Positions 1 to 8,130 of a stretch of 64,000 bases of DNA are shown here, in pieces. The first letter of the stretch is position 1. Each line of letters begins with the position of its first letter. Origin of the DNA: UBA2658 sp964617335. Lineage in GTDB: Bacteria; Bacillota; Clostridia; Oscillospirales; Oscillospiraceae. The stretch spans positions 27,858 through 91,857 of the forward strand of contig CAZTXG010000003.1 in the NCBI GenBank assembly GCA_964617335.1, in the 5' to 3' direction. Below the pieces are notes generated by a model. That model was not told where the DNA came from. It did no database searches and was given only the letters and a program-made list of their open reading frames with translations. The position numbers and the translations under genes were made by a program.

Positions 1-417
1 CCTGACAGAAACGTGATAAGTTTTTTTGATGTCAAAGGAAGGATGCATAAGGCGGTTAGACAACTCCCCGTCGTCGGTCATTATGAGAAGTCCTTCTGAA
101 TCCAAATCCAATCTGCCCACGGGAAAAACCCGAGCAGGTACGTCTCGGGTTAAATCGGCAACAGTTTTTCTGTTCCTTTCGTCCTTCATTGTGCTGACAT
201 AGCCACGGGGCTTGTTTAGCATTATGTAAGTCCTCTCCCTAAATTTAGAGAGAGGATTTCCGTCAATTTTTATAAGGTCTTTACCGCTGTCGGCAGAGCT
301 TCCCAAAAAAGCTATCTGTCCGTTTACAGTAACACGGCCCTCGCTTATAAGCTTTTCGGCAGCCCGACGGGAACAGTAACCGGAGGCGGCTATAATTTTT
401 TGCAAACGCATTTCCAT
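1..417 (-). CDS. rluB: rRNA pseudouridine synthase, RsuA/RluB family (partial, cut by window edge)
   Basis: Enzymes of this family isomerise one uridine in ribosomal RNA. The window edge cuts the gene after 139 codons. Visible are an N-terminal S4 RNA-binding domain (residues 1-60, with SRRAAEKLI and GRVTVNG) and the start of the catalytic domain: IMLNKPRGYVST (65-76) and the catalytic-Asp motif VGRLDLDSEGLLI (100-112). The ATG at 417 was chosen because AGGAA lies 9 bases upstream; the ATG at 411 is less well spaced. It follows dacF by 12 bp on the same strand, as in the dacF/spm/rluB neighbourhoods of spore formers. RluB rather than another RsuA relative is inferred from that context. Confidence 0.88.
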   Translation of the reverse strand, partial: MEMRLQKIIAASGYCSRRAAEKLISEGRVTVNGQIAFLGSSADSGKDLIKIDGNPLSKFRERTYIMLNKPRGYVSTMKDERNRKTVADLTRDVPARVFPVGRLDLDSEGLLIMTDDGELSNRLMHPSFDIKKTYHVSVR

Positions 418-429
418 ATAATATTATTC

Positions 430-1575
430 CTAGTCAGAGCCTTTAAAAACAAGGCTGTATTTGTTGACAAGAAACCAACCCTGCCGAAAGCGCTCCCAAG
501 GGCTGAGTTTCACGGTTTTTGAAAGGGGGGCATCCTCGTCGTATATAAGGGGAAACTCCCCTATGGTTTCCCCGTCCGACATAATAAAGGCACGGCCGGC
601 GCACTCCCCTTCTTTAACGCCGGCATAGACAAACTCCGGAAGCTCTAAAGAAAGGGAAAGCTCTTTATTTTTATCCACAAGCAGACGGCTGTCACAGCGG
701 CAGGCTATGCCAACACTGCTTTTTTCTCCGGAGATTAAAGGCAGCTCTATAAGCCTGCCTGCCGGCATGGTTCGGGCATACTCAAAGTTTTCAAAAGCCC
801 AGTCATAAAGAGCCGTGTGGTCACTCCAATCGTCCGGATCGGAAAGGGTGACGCAGATAAGGCGCAGACCATTTCTTTCTGCGCCGGAGACAAGACTTCT
901 GCCTGCCGCCATAGTGTAGCCGGTTTTAACGCCTATTGCTCCTTCATAGCGCCAAAGGAGCTTGTTGTGGTTCATATAGGTCTGCTCACCTATTGTATGG
1001 GTTTTTGTGGACACGATTTCAGCAAAAAGCTCGTTTTCCAAGGCCTTTGCCGTTATAACCGCAAGGTCTGCGGCACTTGAATAGTGCCCCTGGGCATCAA
1101 GTCCGTGGGGATTTTTAAATGAAGTGTTCAAAAGCCCCAGGGCCTGAGCCTTTTCGTTCATCATCTGGGCAAAGCCCTCGTCAGAGCCGCCGCAATGATA
1201 GGCAAGGGCGCTGGCAGCGTCGTTTCCCGAGGCCAGCATAAGCCCGTATAGCAAATCAGAAACTGTGTATTCCCCACCGGCCTTAAGGTACATGGAGGAG
1301 CCTTCAACAGCGGCGTGCTCCGGTAAGATTGTAACAATCTCATCGGGGTCACAGTTTTCAACAACCACAAGGGCGGTCATAATCTTTGTTGTGCTGGCGA
1401 CAAGCATTCTCTCGCCGGCATTTTTCTCATACAAAACCTGACCGGTATCCCCGTGTATAAGGATTGCAGCCCCCGCACTGTTATCGGGAGCCGCAAAAGC
1501 CCTGCCCTGTAACGCTGCAGGCAAAAGCATAATTAACGTTAACAGACAATAAAGCAGCTTTTTTAGTTTATTCAA
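430..1575 (-). CDS. dacF: D-alanyl-D-alanine carboxypeptidase (DacF/DacB type)
   Basis: Penicillin-binding serine DD-carboxypeptidase (peptidase S11) that trims the terminal D-Ala from peptidoglycan stem peptides outside the membrane. 381 aa. A signal peptide covers residues 1-28 (LLYCLLTLIMLLPAALQ core). The three active-site motifs are in order: STTK at 61-64 (nucleophile Ser61), SGN at 116-118 and KTG at 217-219, followed by a beta-rich C-terminal domain. The start codon is TTG with GGGTGG upstream. Position next to gerW and the DUF2953 gene suggests the sporulation-linked DacF/DacB group, but vegetative use cannot be excluded. Confidence 0.93.
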   Translation of the reverse strand: MNKLKKLLYCLLTLIMLLPAALQGRAFAAPDNSAGAAILIHGDTGQVLYEKNAGERMLVASTTKIMTALVVVENCDPDEIVTILPEHAAVEGSSMYLKAGGEYTVSDLLYGLMLASGNDAASALAYHCGGSDEGFAQMMNEKAQALGLLNTSFKNPHGLDAQGHYSSAADLAVITAKALENELFAEIVSTKTHTIGEQTYMNHNKLLWRYEGAIGVKTGYTMAAGRSLVSGAERNGLRLICVTLSDPDDWSDHTALYDWAFENFEYARTMPAGRLIELPLISGEKSSVGIACRCDSRLLVDKNKELSLSLELPEFVYAGVKEGECAGRAFIMSDGETIGEFPLIYDEDAPLSKTVKLSPWERFRQGWFLVNKYSLVFKGSD

Positions 1576-1656
1576 TAATAGGCACCACCCTTTAAGTTTT
1601 TTGGGCAGTGCTTATTATTGACATTCGCAGAAAAATTTATTCAGATTGGAAAAAGC

Positions 1657-2034
1657 TTAGTTCTTATTTTTCCTTTTGTCTATAAAGGCTTCTATTTTAT
1701 CTGTAATTTCGGGAATAAGCTCCACAAGCCTGTCAACTGTTGTATTAGCCGGAGGTGTAATGTTTATCATTTTAACAACACCGTCGCTGATGGTGAGAAA
1801 ACCAATCGGCTCAATTTTAACTCCGGCGCCGTTTCCACCGCCAAACCCCCCTTGATTTGAAACAGGGTATTCCCCGCCGCCGCTGGCAAAGCCAAAGGTG
1901 ACCTTTGAAACGGGAATAAGTATTGTCCCGTCGGGAGTGTTTATCGGCTCGCCGACTATAGTGTTAACGTCCACCATTTCCTTAATCTTGCTAAGTGTAA
2001 CCTCGGTAAGGTCGCCTATAGGATGTCTGTCCAT
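1657..2034 (-). CDS. gerW: Sporulation protein GerW/YtfJ family
   Basis: Small protein (125 aa) of the YtfJ/GerW family, made in sporulating cells and needed for normal germination in Bacillus; molecular function is not settled. The N-terminus MDRHPIGDL and the block VDVNTIVGEPINTPDGT are typical, followed by a glycine-rich stretch (GFGGGNGAG) and an IGFLTI segment. I place the start at 2034: AAAGGA lies 9 bases upstream and the protein then begins like YtfJ, whereas the ATG at 2043 touches the ribosome site. That upstream ATG overlaps the stop of the DUF2953 gene. Together with that gene it forms the usual ytfI-ytfJ pair. Confidence 0.88.
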   Translation of the reverse strand: MDRHPIGDLTEVTLSKIKEMVDVNTIVGEPINTPDGTILIPVSKVTFGFASGGGEYPVSNQGGFGGGNGAGVKIEPIGFLTISDGVVKMINITPPANTTVDRLVELIPEITDKIEAFIDKRKNKN

Positions 2035-2039
2035 TACAT

Positions 2040-2636
2040 TCATTCCTTTCTTTTGCTTTCCTGCTTGCTTTTTTGCTTTTGTCTGAATTTATACTTCAAA
2101 AAATCCATGGCAAAGGCAAAAGCTATATACATTACTTCCCAAATTTGTATGCTTGTGATAAGTCTAAAATCAAAAACGGGCTTTCCTGCCAGAAAATCAG
2201 CACTTACGCCGAAATCCCGTTCTTTTATATTAAAAGCTTCTTCAACCAAAGGCACAACAGTACCCATAAAAGCAGAACCTATGCCATAGGCCATGGCGGT
2301 ATTAAAGGGGTCGTCGGCAGCGGCGGTGTAGTGAAGCCGCAAATAATTTACACTTAGATGCCGCCTTAAGTGTCCCAGAGACTTAAGAGCCATTTTAATA
2401 AGAGCAAAAACATCATCCTTTGTCATAGGTGGCTTTTTCTTTTTATCTTTTTTGACTTTTTGGGGCTTGGGCTTTTTAGGTTTATGGGCTTTTTTCATTC
2501 TTGGAAAAAGTTTAATATTTATAATACCAAGGCGTACATAAAGGTGGAAGGCGCTGCCGTCGTAGCCTCCGTCTATACCTATGGGGAGCAGCAGGAAAAC
2601 GGAAAGAATTATAAATATGATAAGAAGTGCTTTCAA
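2040..2636 (-). CDS. DUF2953 membrane-anchored protein (YtfI-like)
   Basis: 198 aa protein with an N-terminal membrane segment (about 3-19, LLIIFIILSVFLLLPIG), a short basic Lys/Pro-rich linker (about 50-70, KKAHKPKKPKPQKVKKDKKK) and a C-terminal DUF2953-like domain. It is found next to gerW/ytfJ in many spore formers, and the two stop/start regions overlap here, so a shared role in sporulation is likely; no activity is known. The start codon is TTG at 2636 with GGGAG 7 bases upstream. The very basic linker may sit at the membrane surface. Confidence 0.75.
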   Translation of the reverse strand: MKALLIIFIILSVFLLLPIGIDGGYDGSAFHLYVRLGIINIKLFPRMKKAHKPKKPKPQKVKKDKKKKPPMTKDDVFALIKMALKSLGHLRRHLSVNYLRLHYTAAADDPFNTAMAYGIGSAFMGTVVPLVEEAFNIKERDFGVSADFLAGKPVFDFRLITSIQIWEVMYIAFAFAMDFLKYKFRQKQKSKQESKRKE

Positions 2637-2668
2637 ATGCTCACTCCCTTCAGCAATTTGGGAAAAGC

Positions 2669-3280
2669 CTAGCTTTCCTCTATGGAAATTTGCTTGTTTT
2701 CTTCAGCTTTAACAGCCTCTAAAAGGTTTTTAAGCTGCTCATTGCCCTCGTCGGAGCCAGCTTCGGGAAGCTTTGGCAGTTCGGATAAATCAGATATGCC
2801 CATTGTCCGCAGAAACAGCTCCGTTGTGCGGTATATGGAGGGTCTGCCGGTGACATCCAGCCTGCCGCAAGGTTCTATAAGCCCCCTCTCTAACAAAACA
2901 CCCATGGTGTAAGAGCTGTCCACCCCGCGAACCTGGTCAACATAGGCACGGGTAACCGGCTGAAAATAAGCGCAGATAGAAAGCACCTCCAAAGCAGGCT
3001 GACTTAGTCTAGGAGGCTTTCTTCGCTCCAAAGCCCTGACAATCTCCTGAGAAAACTCCGGTGCGCTGCAAAGCTGAAGGCTTTCTCCCATGCGGGCAAG
3101 TCTTATACCGCGGCGGTTAAAGCTGTATTCGTCGGAGAGCTTTTTTGCGCACTCATGGACCTCATCATCAGAAACCCCCAAAACAAGGGCAATTCTGGAT
3201 GCGGGAACAGGCTCGCCTGCGGCAAAAAGTATGGCCTCTATTGCGCTTTCAATTTCCATTTTATCCATCAAAAGGCTCAT
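2669..3280 (-). CDS. scpB: Segregation and condensation protein B
   Basis: ScpB, the winged-helix (kite) partner of ScpA in the Smc-ScpAB condensin that compacts and separates chromosomes. About 203 aa, normal for the family. Recognisable blocks: IESAIEAILFAAGEPV near the N-terminus, LSQPALEVLSICAYFQPVTRAYVDQVRGVDS in the middle (two winged helices) and GRPSIYRTTELFLRTMGI. It starts 3 bp after the scpA stop. Start choice is uncertain: ATG 3280 has AGGA too close; TTG 3271 or ATG 3268 are alternatives that would shorten it by 3-4 residues. The acidic C-terminal tail (from about 165) is usual. Confidence 0.94.
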   Translation of the reverse strand: MSLLMDKMEIESAIEAILFAAGEPVPASRIALVLGVSDDEVHECAKKLSDEYSFNRRGIRLARMGESLQLCSAPEFSQEIVRALERRKPPRLSQPALEVLSICAYFQPVTRAYVDQVRGVDSSYTMGVLLERGLIEPCGRLDVTGRPSIYRTTELFLRTMGISDLSELPKLPEAGSDEGNEQLKNLLEAVKAEENKQISIEES

Positions 3281-3282
3281 TC

Positions 3283-4065
3283 CTATTCACTAAAGGTTTC
3301 TTCGAGAAAATCTTCGGAGGCTTCTCCGATAAGGGTTACGGATATTTCCCCTTCATTGTTATAAAGACTGACGCTGCCATGGCTGCAAAGCTCCAAAACG
3401 GATACAAAGGTGGCAATAAGCTCAGAACGGCTGCGGCTCATTTCATAAAGCTTACGAAGGGATATAGTTTTGCCATCACGCAAAATACTTATAAGCTGGG
3501 AGCTTTTTTCCCTTACGCTGTATATGATGCGCTTTGGCATGAAAAGCGTTTCCCGGCCGGAGCTTGTCCTTTTGGAAAAAACATTATACAGAGCGCCTAT
3601 AAGCTCATGAGGCTGATGACTGTAACGGTATTCTCCGGAGCTATAGGTTTTAAGGGGCTCCGGCTCCTTGGAAAACATTAAAAGCCCCTGCTGAGACATT
3701 CTGGACATCTCGTCTGTCACCGCCTTAACGCTCATATACGCGTCGTGGCAGCGTATTTGTTCAAGGGAGGACATAAGCTCTTCCAGCTCAGAAATTTCCT
3801 CGTCGCCGGAGAGCAGGGTTCTTGTTTTTATGTAGACAAGATGAGAAGCCATCTGGACAAATTCGCTGGCAACATCCAAATCCATCTCATGCATTTTGCT
3901 GATATGCTCAAGATATTGCTCAAGGATTTCGGATATTTTCAGATCCCGTATCTCAATTTTGTTTTTAGACAGAAGCATGAGGATAAGGTTTAAAGGCCCT
4001 GTAAAATCCTCCATCTCCTCGCTGGTTTTTACTATGCCCTCAAGGTGAAAGGTGGGGTTTTTCAT
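3283..4065 (-). CDS. scpA: Segregation and condensation protein A (kleisin)
   Basis: ScpA, the kleisin subunit that bridges the two Smc heads together with a ScpB dimer. 260 aa. The N-terminal block is diagnostic: FHLEGIVKTSEEMEDFTGPL, then LLSKNKIEIRDLKISEILEQYL, and SEFVQMASHLVYIKTRTLL about residues 85-105. The C-terminal winged helix (ISLRKLYEMSRSRSELIATFVSVLELC) contacts Smc. The gene is 3 bp upstream of scpB and the two are certainly co-transcribed. In the first 20 residues the family-typical F.GPLDLLL motif appears as FTGPLNLIL, a conservative variant. Confidence 0.95.
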   Translation of the reverse strand: MKNPTFHLEGIVKTSEEMEDFTGPLNLILMLLSKNKIEIRDLKISEILEQYLEHISKMHEMDLDVASEFVQMASHLVYIKTRTLLSGDEEISELEELMSSLEQIRCHDAYMSVKAVTDEMSRMSQQGLLMFSKEPEPLKTYSSGEYRYSHQPHELIGALYNVFSKRTSSGRETLFMPKRIIYSVREKSSQLISILRDGKTISLRKLYEMSRSRSELIATFVSVLELCSHGSVSLYNNEGEISVTLIGEASEDFLEETFSE

Positions 4066-4128
4066 TATTAACGTCCATTTCCTATGCCTTATAGTTTAAA
4101 AGCCATAAGGCGCTTTTGCGGTTCTGCC

Positions 4129-4806
4129 CTAGAAACTAAAGGAAAAACCAAACATTGTAAGGTGGGAAAGTATGGCCATAAGCGCCTGTGTCGCACTTGT
4201 AAGAAAGGAGGTGAACACCTGTGCTGCAATAAGAATAAACAAAACTATCATGCCATAGCGCTCATATCGCATGAGCTTATAATAGTTTTTCTCCGATAGA
4301 ACAGAGAACAAAACCTTTGAGCCGTCCAAAGGCGGCAGAGGGATAAGGTTAAACACTGCAAGGGCGCAGCTTAAGTAGGCCGTTGTTACAAGGGTGTCCA
4401 TGATTACGGTGCCGGTCTCCCCCAGCTTATAAAGAGGGATATATAAAAAACCATAAATAAGGAGGATAAAGGCGGCAAGGATTATGTTTGAAACGGGACC
4501 TGCAAGGGCTGTTATGGCCATGTCTCTTTTGGGTTTTTTAAAATTTCCCATATTGACAGGTACAGGCTTTGCCCAGCCGAATTTAAAAACTATCATCATC
4601 AAAAGACCCATGGGGTCTATATGCCTTATTGGATTAAGGGTAAGTCTGCCTGCGTTTTTTGCCGTGCTATCCCCCAGTTTGTAAGCCACAAAGCCATGGG
4701 AAAGCTCGTGAAAGGTAACACAGATAAGAGCAGGTATTATGGATATGAGAATGCTTGTTAAAACGCTCCAATCAAGGCCGTTTAAAAAGGTTTTTAAGGT
4801 TTCTAT
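4129..4806 (-). CDS. Site-2 protease family (M50) intramembrane metalloprotease, likely AUA start
   Basis: Polytopic M50 zinc metalloprotease of the short, PDZ-less group. The zinc site HELSH is at residues 33-37 and the third ligand region NPIRHIDPMG and LPPLDGSKVL follow; about five membrane segments are visible. The first canonical start in frame (GTG 4689) lies after HELSH and would delete the active site. Upstream of that, no ATG, GTG or TTG occurs before the stop at 4824-4822. A strong AAGGAGG lies 7 bases before an in-frame ATA at 4806, giving 225 aa with the expected N-terminal helix. I therefore place the start at ATA. A sequencing error in an ATG is the main alternative. Confidence 0.85.
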   Translation of the reverse strand: METLKTFLNGLDWSVLTSILISIIPALICVTFHELSHGFVAYKLGDSTAKNAGRLTLNPIRHIDPMGLLMMIVFKFGWAKPVPVNMGNFKKPKRDMAITALAGPVSNIILAAFILLIYGFLYIPLYKLGETGTVIMDTLVTTAYLSCALAVFNLIPLPPLDGSKVLFSVLSEKNYYKLMRYERYGMIVLFILIAAQVFTSFLTSATQALMAILSHLTMFGFSFSF

Positions 4807-4880
4807 GCTTAGCCCTCCTTTTCAAGGAAAAAGGCATATTGTATCGCCTGATTATACCAAAAAGGCTCTAAAAATACAAG

Positions 4881-4939
4881 GGCGGGAGTAAAAACGCTTT
4901 TACCGGCAACAAAACCGGCAAAGCCGCCTTACTCCCGCC
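4881..4939 (-). terminator. Long hairpin between engB and the M50 protease gene
   Basis: Outer arms GGCGGGAGTAA and TTACTCCCGCC (4881-4891 and 4929-4939) enclose a second hairpin with arms CCGGC/GCCGG. Read on the minus strand it follows the engB stop by a few bases and is trailed by a T-rich stretch (CTTGTATTTTTAG), so it probably ends engB/lon transcripts. The T-tract is not immediate, so termination strength is uncertain. Confidence 0.6.
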
Positions 4940-4945
4940 TGCCAT

Positions 4946-5530
4946 TTATTTTACATAGTTTAATATTTCTTCCATAAGTTCTTCCCTTCCATCGCCTTTT
5001 TCAGCGGAAAAGGCAAGAATTTTGACTTCTTCCGACAGGGTCAGGGTTTCACGGATAAGCTGAATGTTAGGTTCAATTTCGTTCTTTTTTAGCTTATCGC
5101 ACTTGTTGGCTACAACCACCATGGGGCAGCCTGTGGCCTTAAACCACTGGGCCATTGTAACATCGTCTAAGGTGGGCTTGTGTCTGCTGTCAACAATCAT
5201 AACTCCAAGGGTAATGAGGTTTTCAGTTGCAAAAAACCGGTCCATAAGACGGCCCCAGCGTGCCTTTTCTTCTTTGGAAACCTTGGCATAGCCGTAGCCG
5301 GGCAGGTCAACAAAATATGCCTTATTGTCAATGAGAAAGTAGTTTACATGGATGGTTTTCCCCGGAGACTGGCCTACCCTTGCAAAGTTTTTCCTGTTAA
5401 GCAGGCGGTTTATAACCGAGGATTTGCCAACGTTTGACTTGCCTGCAAAAACAATGGCAGGTATCACGGCTTCAATAAAATCCTTTGGCTGGGCCGCCGA
5501 TTTTATAAATTCTGTGTTGTGGATATTCAT
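4946..5530 (-). CDS. engB: Ribosome biogenesis GTPase EngB/YsxC
   Basis: Essential small GTPase needed for late 50S subunit assembly. 194 aa from the ATG at 5530. G1 is GKSNVGKSS (P-loop), G3 is DLPGYG, G4 is ANKCDK, and SAEKGDG near the C-terminus is G5. The start at 5530 has AGGTGAT upstream and lies 8 bp after the lon stop; a longer frame back to 5563 would overlap lon and has no ribosome site. The lon-engB order is the usual one in Firmicutes. Confidence 0.95.
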   Translation of the reverse strand: MNIHNTEFIKSAAQPKDFIEAVIPAIVFAGKSNVGKSSVINRLLNRKNFARVGQSPGKTIHVNYFLIDNKAYFVDLPGYGYAKVSKEEKARWGRLMDRFFATENLITLGVMIVDSRHKPTLDDVTMAQWFKATGCPMVVVANKCDKLKKNEIEPNIQLIRETLTLSEEVKILAFSAEKGDGREELMEEILNYVK

Positions 5531-5538
5531 AATATCAC

Positions 5539-7971
5539 CTATTGTCTCAGTCTTGAGGAGCAAATCGTATCGCCGGAATCTATAACCGGAATGATTGCCT
5601 CACCTTCAATTGCCCCTTCGGCAGCTCTGAGCCGAAACTCACGGTTTAAGGCAATGTCCAAAACCTTATCGATATGGTCTGTGGCAACAAAGTTTAAAGC
5701 CGCGCGGACGCTGGGGTCAATGTCCTCAAGGTCTTTTTCGTTATCCAGAGGGATAATAACGGTTTTTACGCCGGAACGCAGAGCCGCCATGGTCTTTTCC
5801 CGCAGACCGCCCACAGGCAGCACCCTGCCCCGCAGGCTTATTTCACCTGTCATTGCAACATCACGGCGCACAGGCGTTCCTGTAAGGGCGGAAATTAAGG
5901 CCATGCAAATGGTTATACCTGCCGAGGGGCCGTCTTTTGAAATAGCGGCCTCAGGAAAGTGGATATGCAGGTCACAGGTTTTGTGAAAGTCCTGAGCAAT
6001 ACCTAAAACTGCCCTTCGGCTGCGGATATAACTTAAAGCGGCCTTCGCCGACTCCTTCATTACATCCCCAAGGTTTCCGGTTAAAACAAGCTCGCCGGAG
6101 CCTTCAAGAACGCTTACCTCCACATCCAGCACAGTGCCGCCCACGGATGTCCAGGCAAGGCCCCGCACAAGGCCGATTTCGTCCGCCGGAGCCAAGGTGT
6201 CGGGCTTGTATTTGGCAGGGCCTAAAAGCCCCTCCAGCATACCCGAGCGAAGGCGCAGGCTTTTAATCTCGCCGTCGGCGATTTTCTTGGCAGCCTTGCG
6301 GCAGATATTCGCAAGCTCACGCTCTAAAATCCTAACGCCGGATTCCTTGGTATAAAGGTTAATAAGCTCTCGTATAGCGTCATCACTAAGCCTTAGCTGG
6401 GCGGCGGAAAGACCATGCTTTTTTCTCTGCTTTGAAAGTAGGTGGCGCTTAACAATCTGAAGCTTTTCCTCGTCGGTATAGCTTGAAAGCTCTATAAGCT
6501 CCATACGGTCTAAAAGAGCCCTGGGAATGGAATCCGTAGTGTTTGCCGTTGTTATGAAAAGACAGTCTGAAAGGTCAAAGGGTATTTCGAGGTAGTGGTC
6601 ACGGAAGGCATAGTTTTGCTCTGCGTCAAGAGCCTCTAAAAGAGCTGAGGCTGGGTCTCCCCTATGGTCGCTGCCCAGCTTATCAATCTCGTCAAGAAGC
6701 ATTAATGGGTTTGAGCTTTTTGCCTGGATAAGCCCTGCTATGATGCGGCCGGGCATGGCGCCTACATAGGTTTTCCTGTGTCCGCGAATTTCCGCCTCGT
6801 CGTGAACACCTCCTAAAGAAATTCTTGCAAGCTTACGGTTTGTTGCCCTGGCGATGCTCATTGCAACACTGGTTTTACCCGTGCCCGGAGGGCCAACAAG
6901 GCAAAGAACCGTGCCTTTAAGGCCGGGGGCAAGCTTTCTAACCGCAAGGTATTCTAAAATGCGCTCCTTAACCTTTGTAAGCCCAAAGTGGTCGTTATCC
7001 AAAATTCTTCTAGCCTTTTCAATATCAATGGTTTCGGTGGTGCGAAGGTTCCAGGGAAGCTCTAAACAGGTGTCAAGATAAGTGCGGATAACGGCGCCTT
7101 CCGAGGAGCCGGAAGGCTGCTTTGAAAGGTGTGAAACCTCTTTAAGAAGCTTTTCTGTCAGCTCGTCAGAGAGCTTTAAATCAAGGATTTGGTTTCTGTA
7201 CTCTCTGATATCGTCATAATCCTCGTCAAATTCCCCCAGTTCGGCCTGTATTATTTTCATCTGCTCACGGAGGAAAAAGTCCTTCTGAGATTTGCGCATC
7301 TGCTCATGGGTGCGCTCGTTTAAATCCTGCTCAATTGATAGTATGCTGATTTCCTTGGCAAGAAAGCGGTTTAAAAGGGAAATGCGGGAAAGAGGCTTAA
7401 TCTCCTCCAGAAGAGCCTGCTTTTTCTCCGGACGCATATAAATATTCTGGGCGATATAGTCGGCAATAAAAGCTGGGTTATCCGAGGCTGATATACGGGC
7501 AAGAAGCTCCGGAGGCAATGTTCCCATAAGCCTCAGGTATTCTTCAAAAAGGGCAACACACTGCCGCATAAGGGCCTCTGCCCTTACAGATGAATACTTT
7601 GAAGGAATCTCTATCTGCTCAACATGAGCAAAATAAAAATCGTCGTTTTCCTCAAGGATTTCAAGCCTTGCTCTGGAAAGGCCCTCCACAAGAACACGCA
7701 CACCATCAGCTCCGGGTATGCGTAAAAGCTGCTTTATACGGCAAAGAGTTCCTATTTTATAAAGGTCTTTTTCCTCTGGGCTTTCCTTGGAAACATCTTT
7801 TTGAGCAACTATAAATATAAGGCGGTTTGTATTCATGGCGGCATTTAAGGCAGCCACGGATTTTACACGGATAACATCAAAGTTAATGAGCATATCGGGG
7901 AAAACCGAAAGTCCGCGCATTGGCAGAAGAGGATAAGCCTCTCTTTCCGGTAATTTTTTTATTTCGTTCAT
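5539..7971 (-). CDS. lon: ATP-dependent protease Lon (LonA)
   Basis: LonA, a cytoplasmic AAA+ serine protease for damaged and regulatory proteins. 810 aa, full length. The N-terminal substrate domain begins LPLLPMRGLSVFPDM-like; Walker A GPPGTGKT is at 360-367, Walker B LMLLDEIDK follows, and the Ser-Lys dyad is Ser683 in DGPSAG and Lys726 in GGLREKT. The ATG at 7971 is preferred over that at 7977, which overlaps its AGGA. It follows clpX after a terminator-like hairpin, so it may have its own promoter; no clear CIRCE or CtsR box was recognised upstream. Confidence 0.97.
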   Translation of the reverse strand: MNEIKKLPEREAYPLLPMRGLSVFPDMLINFDVIRVKSVAALNAAMNTNRLIFIVAQKDVSKESPEEKDLYKIGTLCRIKQLLRIPGADGVRVLVEGLSRARLEILEENDDFYFAHVEQIEIPSKYSSVRAEALMRQCVALFEEYLRLMGTLPPELLARISASDNPAFIADYIAQNIYMRPEKKQALLEEIKPLSRISLLNRFLAKEISILSIEQDLNERTHEQMRKSQKDFFLREQMKIIQAELGEFDEDYDDIREYRNQILDLKLSDELTEKLLKEVSHLSKQPSGSSEGAVIRTYLDTCLELPWNLRTTETIDIEKARRILDNDHFGLTKVKERILEYLAVRKLAPGLKGTVLCLVGPPGTGKTSVAMSIARATNRKLARISLGGVHDEAEIRGHRKTYVGAMPGRIIAGLIQAKSSNPLMLLDEIDKLGSDHRGDPASALLEALDAEQNYAFRDHYLEIPFDLSDCLFITTANTTDSIPRALLDRMELIELSSYTDEEKLQIVKRHLLSKQRKKHGLSAAQLRLSDDAIRELINLYTKESGVRILERELANICRKAAKKIADGEIKSLRLRSGMLEGLLGPAKYKPDTLAPADEIGLVRGLAWTSVGGTVLDVEVSVLEGSGELVLTGNLGDVMKESAKAALSYIRSRRAVLGIAQDFHKTCDLHIHFPEAAISKDGPSAGITICMALISALTGTPVRRDVAMTGEISLRGRVLPVGGLREKTMAALRSGVKTVIIPLDNEKDLEDIDPSVRAALNFVATDHIDKVLDIALNREFRLRAAEGAIEGEAIIPVIDSGDTICSSRLRQ

Positions 7972-8095
7972 AAGCATCCTACTTTCGAGGGCAAGTCAAA
8001 TTGACTGTTGTTTGCGATTTTTGATTTCCATTAAAACTTAATCATATGGGCTTTTAAATAAAGACAATACGAGCTTTCGGATATATTATCAAAGA

Positions 8096-8115
8096 AGCCG
8101 CACAAAAGTGCGGCT
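8096..8115 (-). terminator. Intrinsic terminator after clpX
   Basis: Hairpin with 8-bp arms AGCCGCAC and GTGCGGCT and a 4-base loop, 15 bp past the clpX stop. On the minus strand the tail reads TTCTTTGATAAT, a moderate T-tract. It separates the tig-clpP-clpX block from lon. Confidence 0.7.
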
Positions 8116-8130
8116 CCCTGCTGTTTCAGC

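Noticed and set aside
3145..3681. Long plus-strand open frame opposite scpA/scpB
   Set aside because: Antisense to two certain genes; composition follows the scpAB codons; no ribosome site.
4687..4689. GTG start for the M50 protease
   Set aside because: It would remove the HELSH zinc motif and the first helix.
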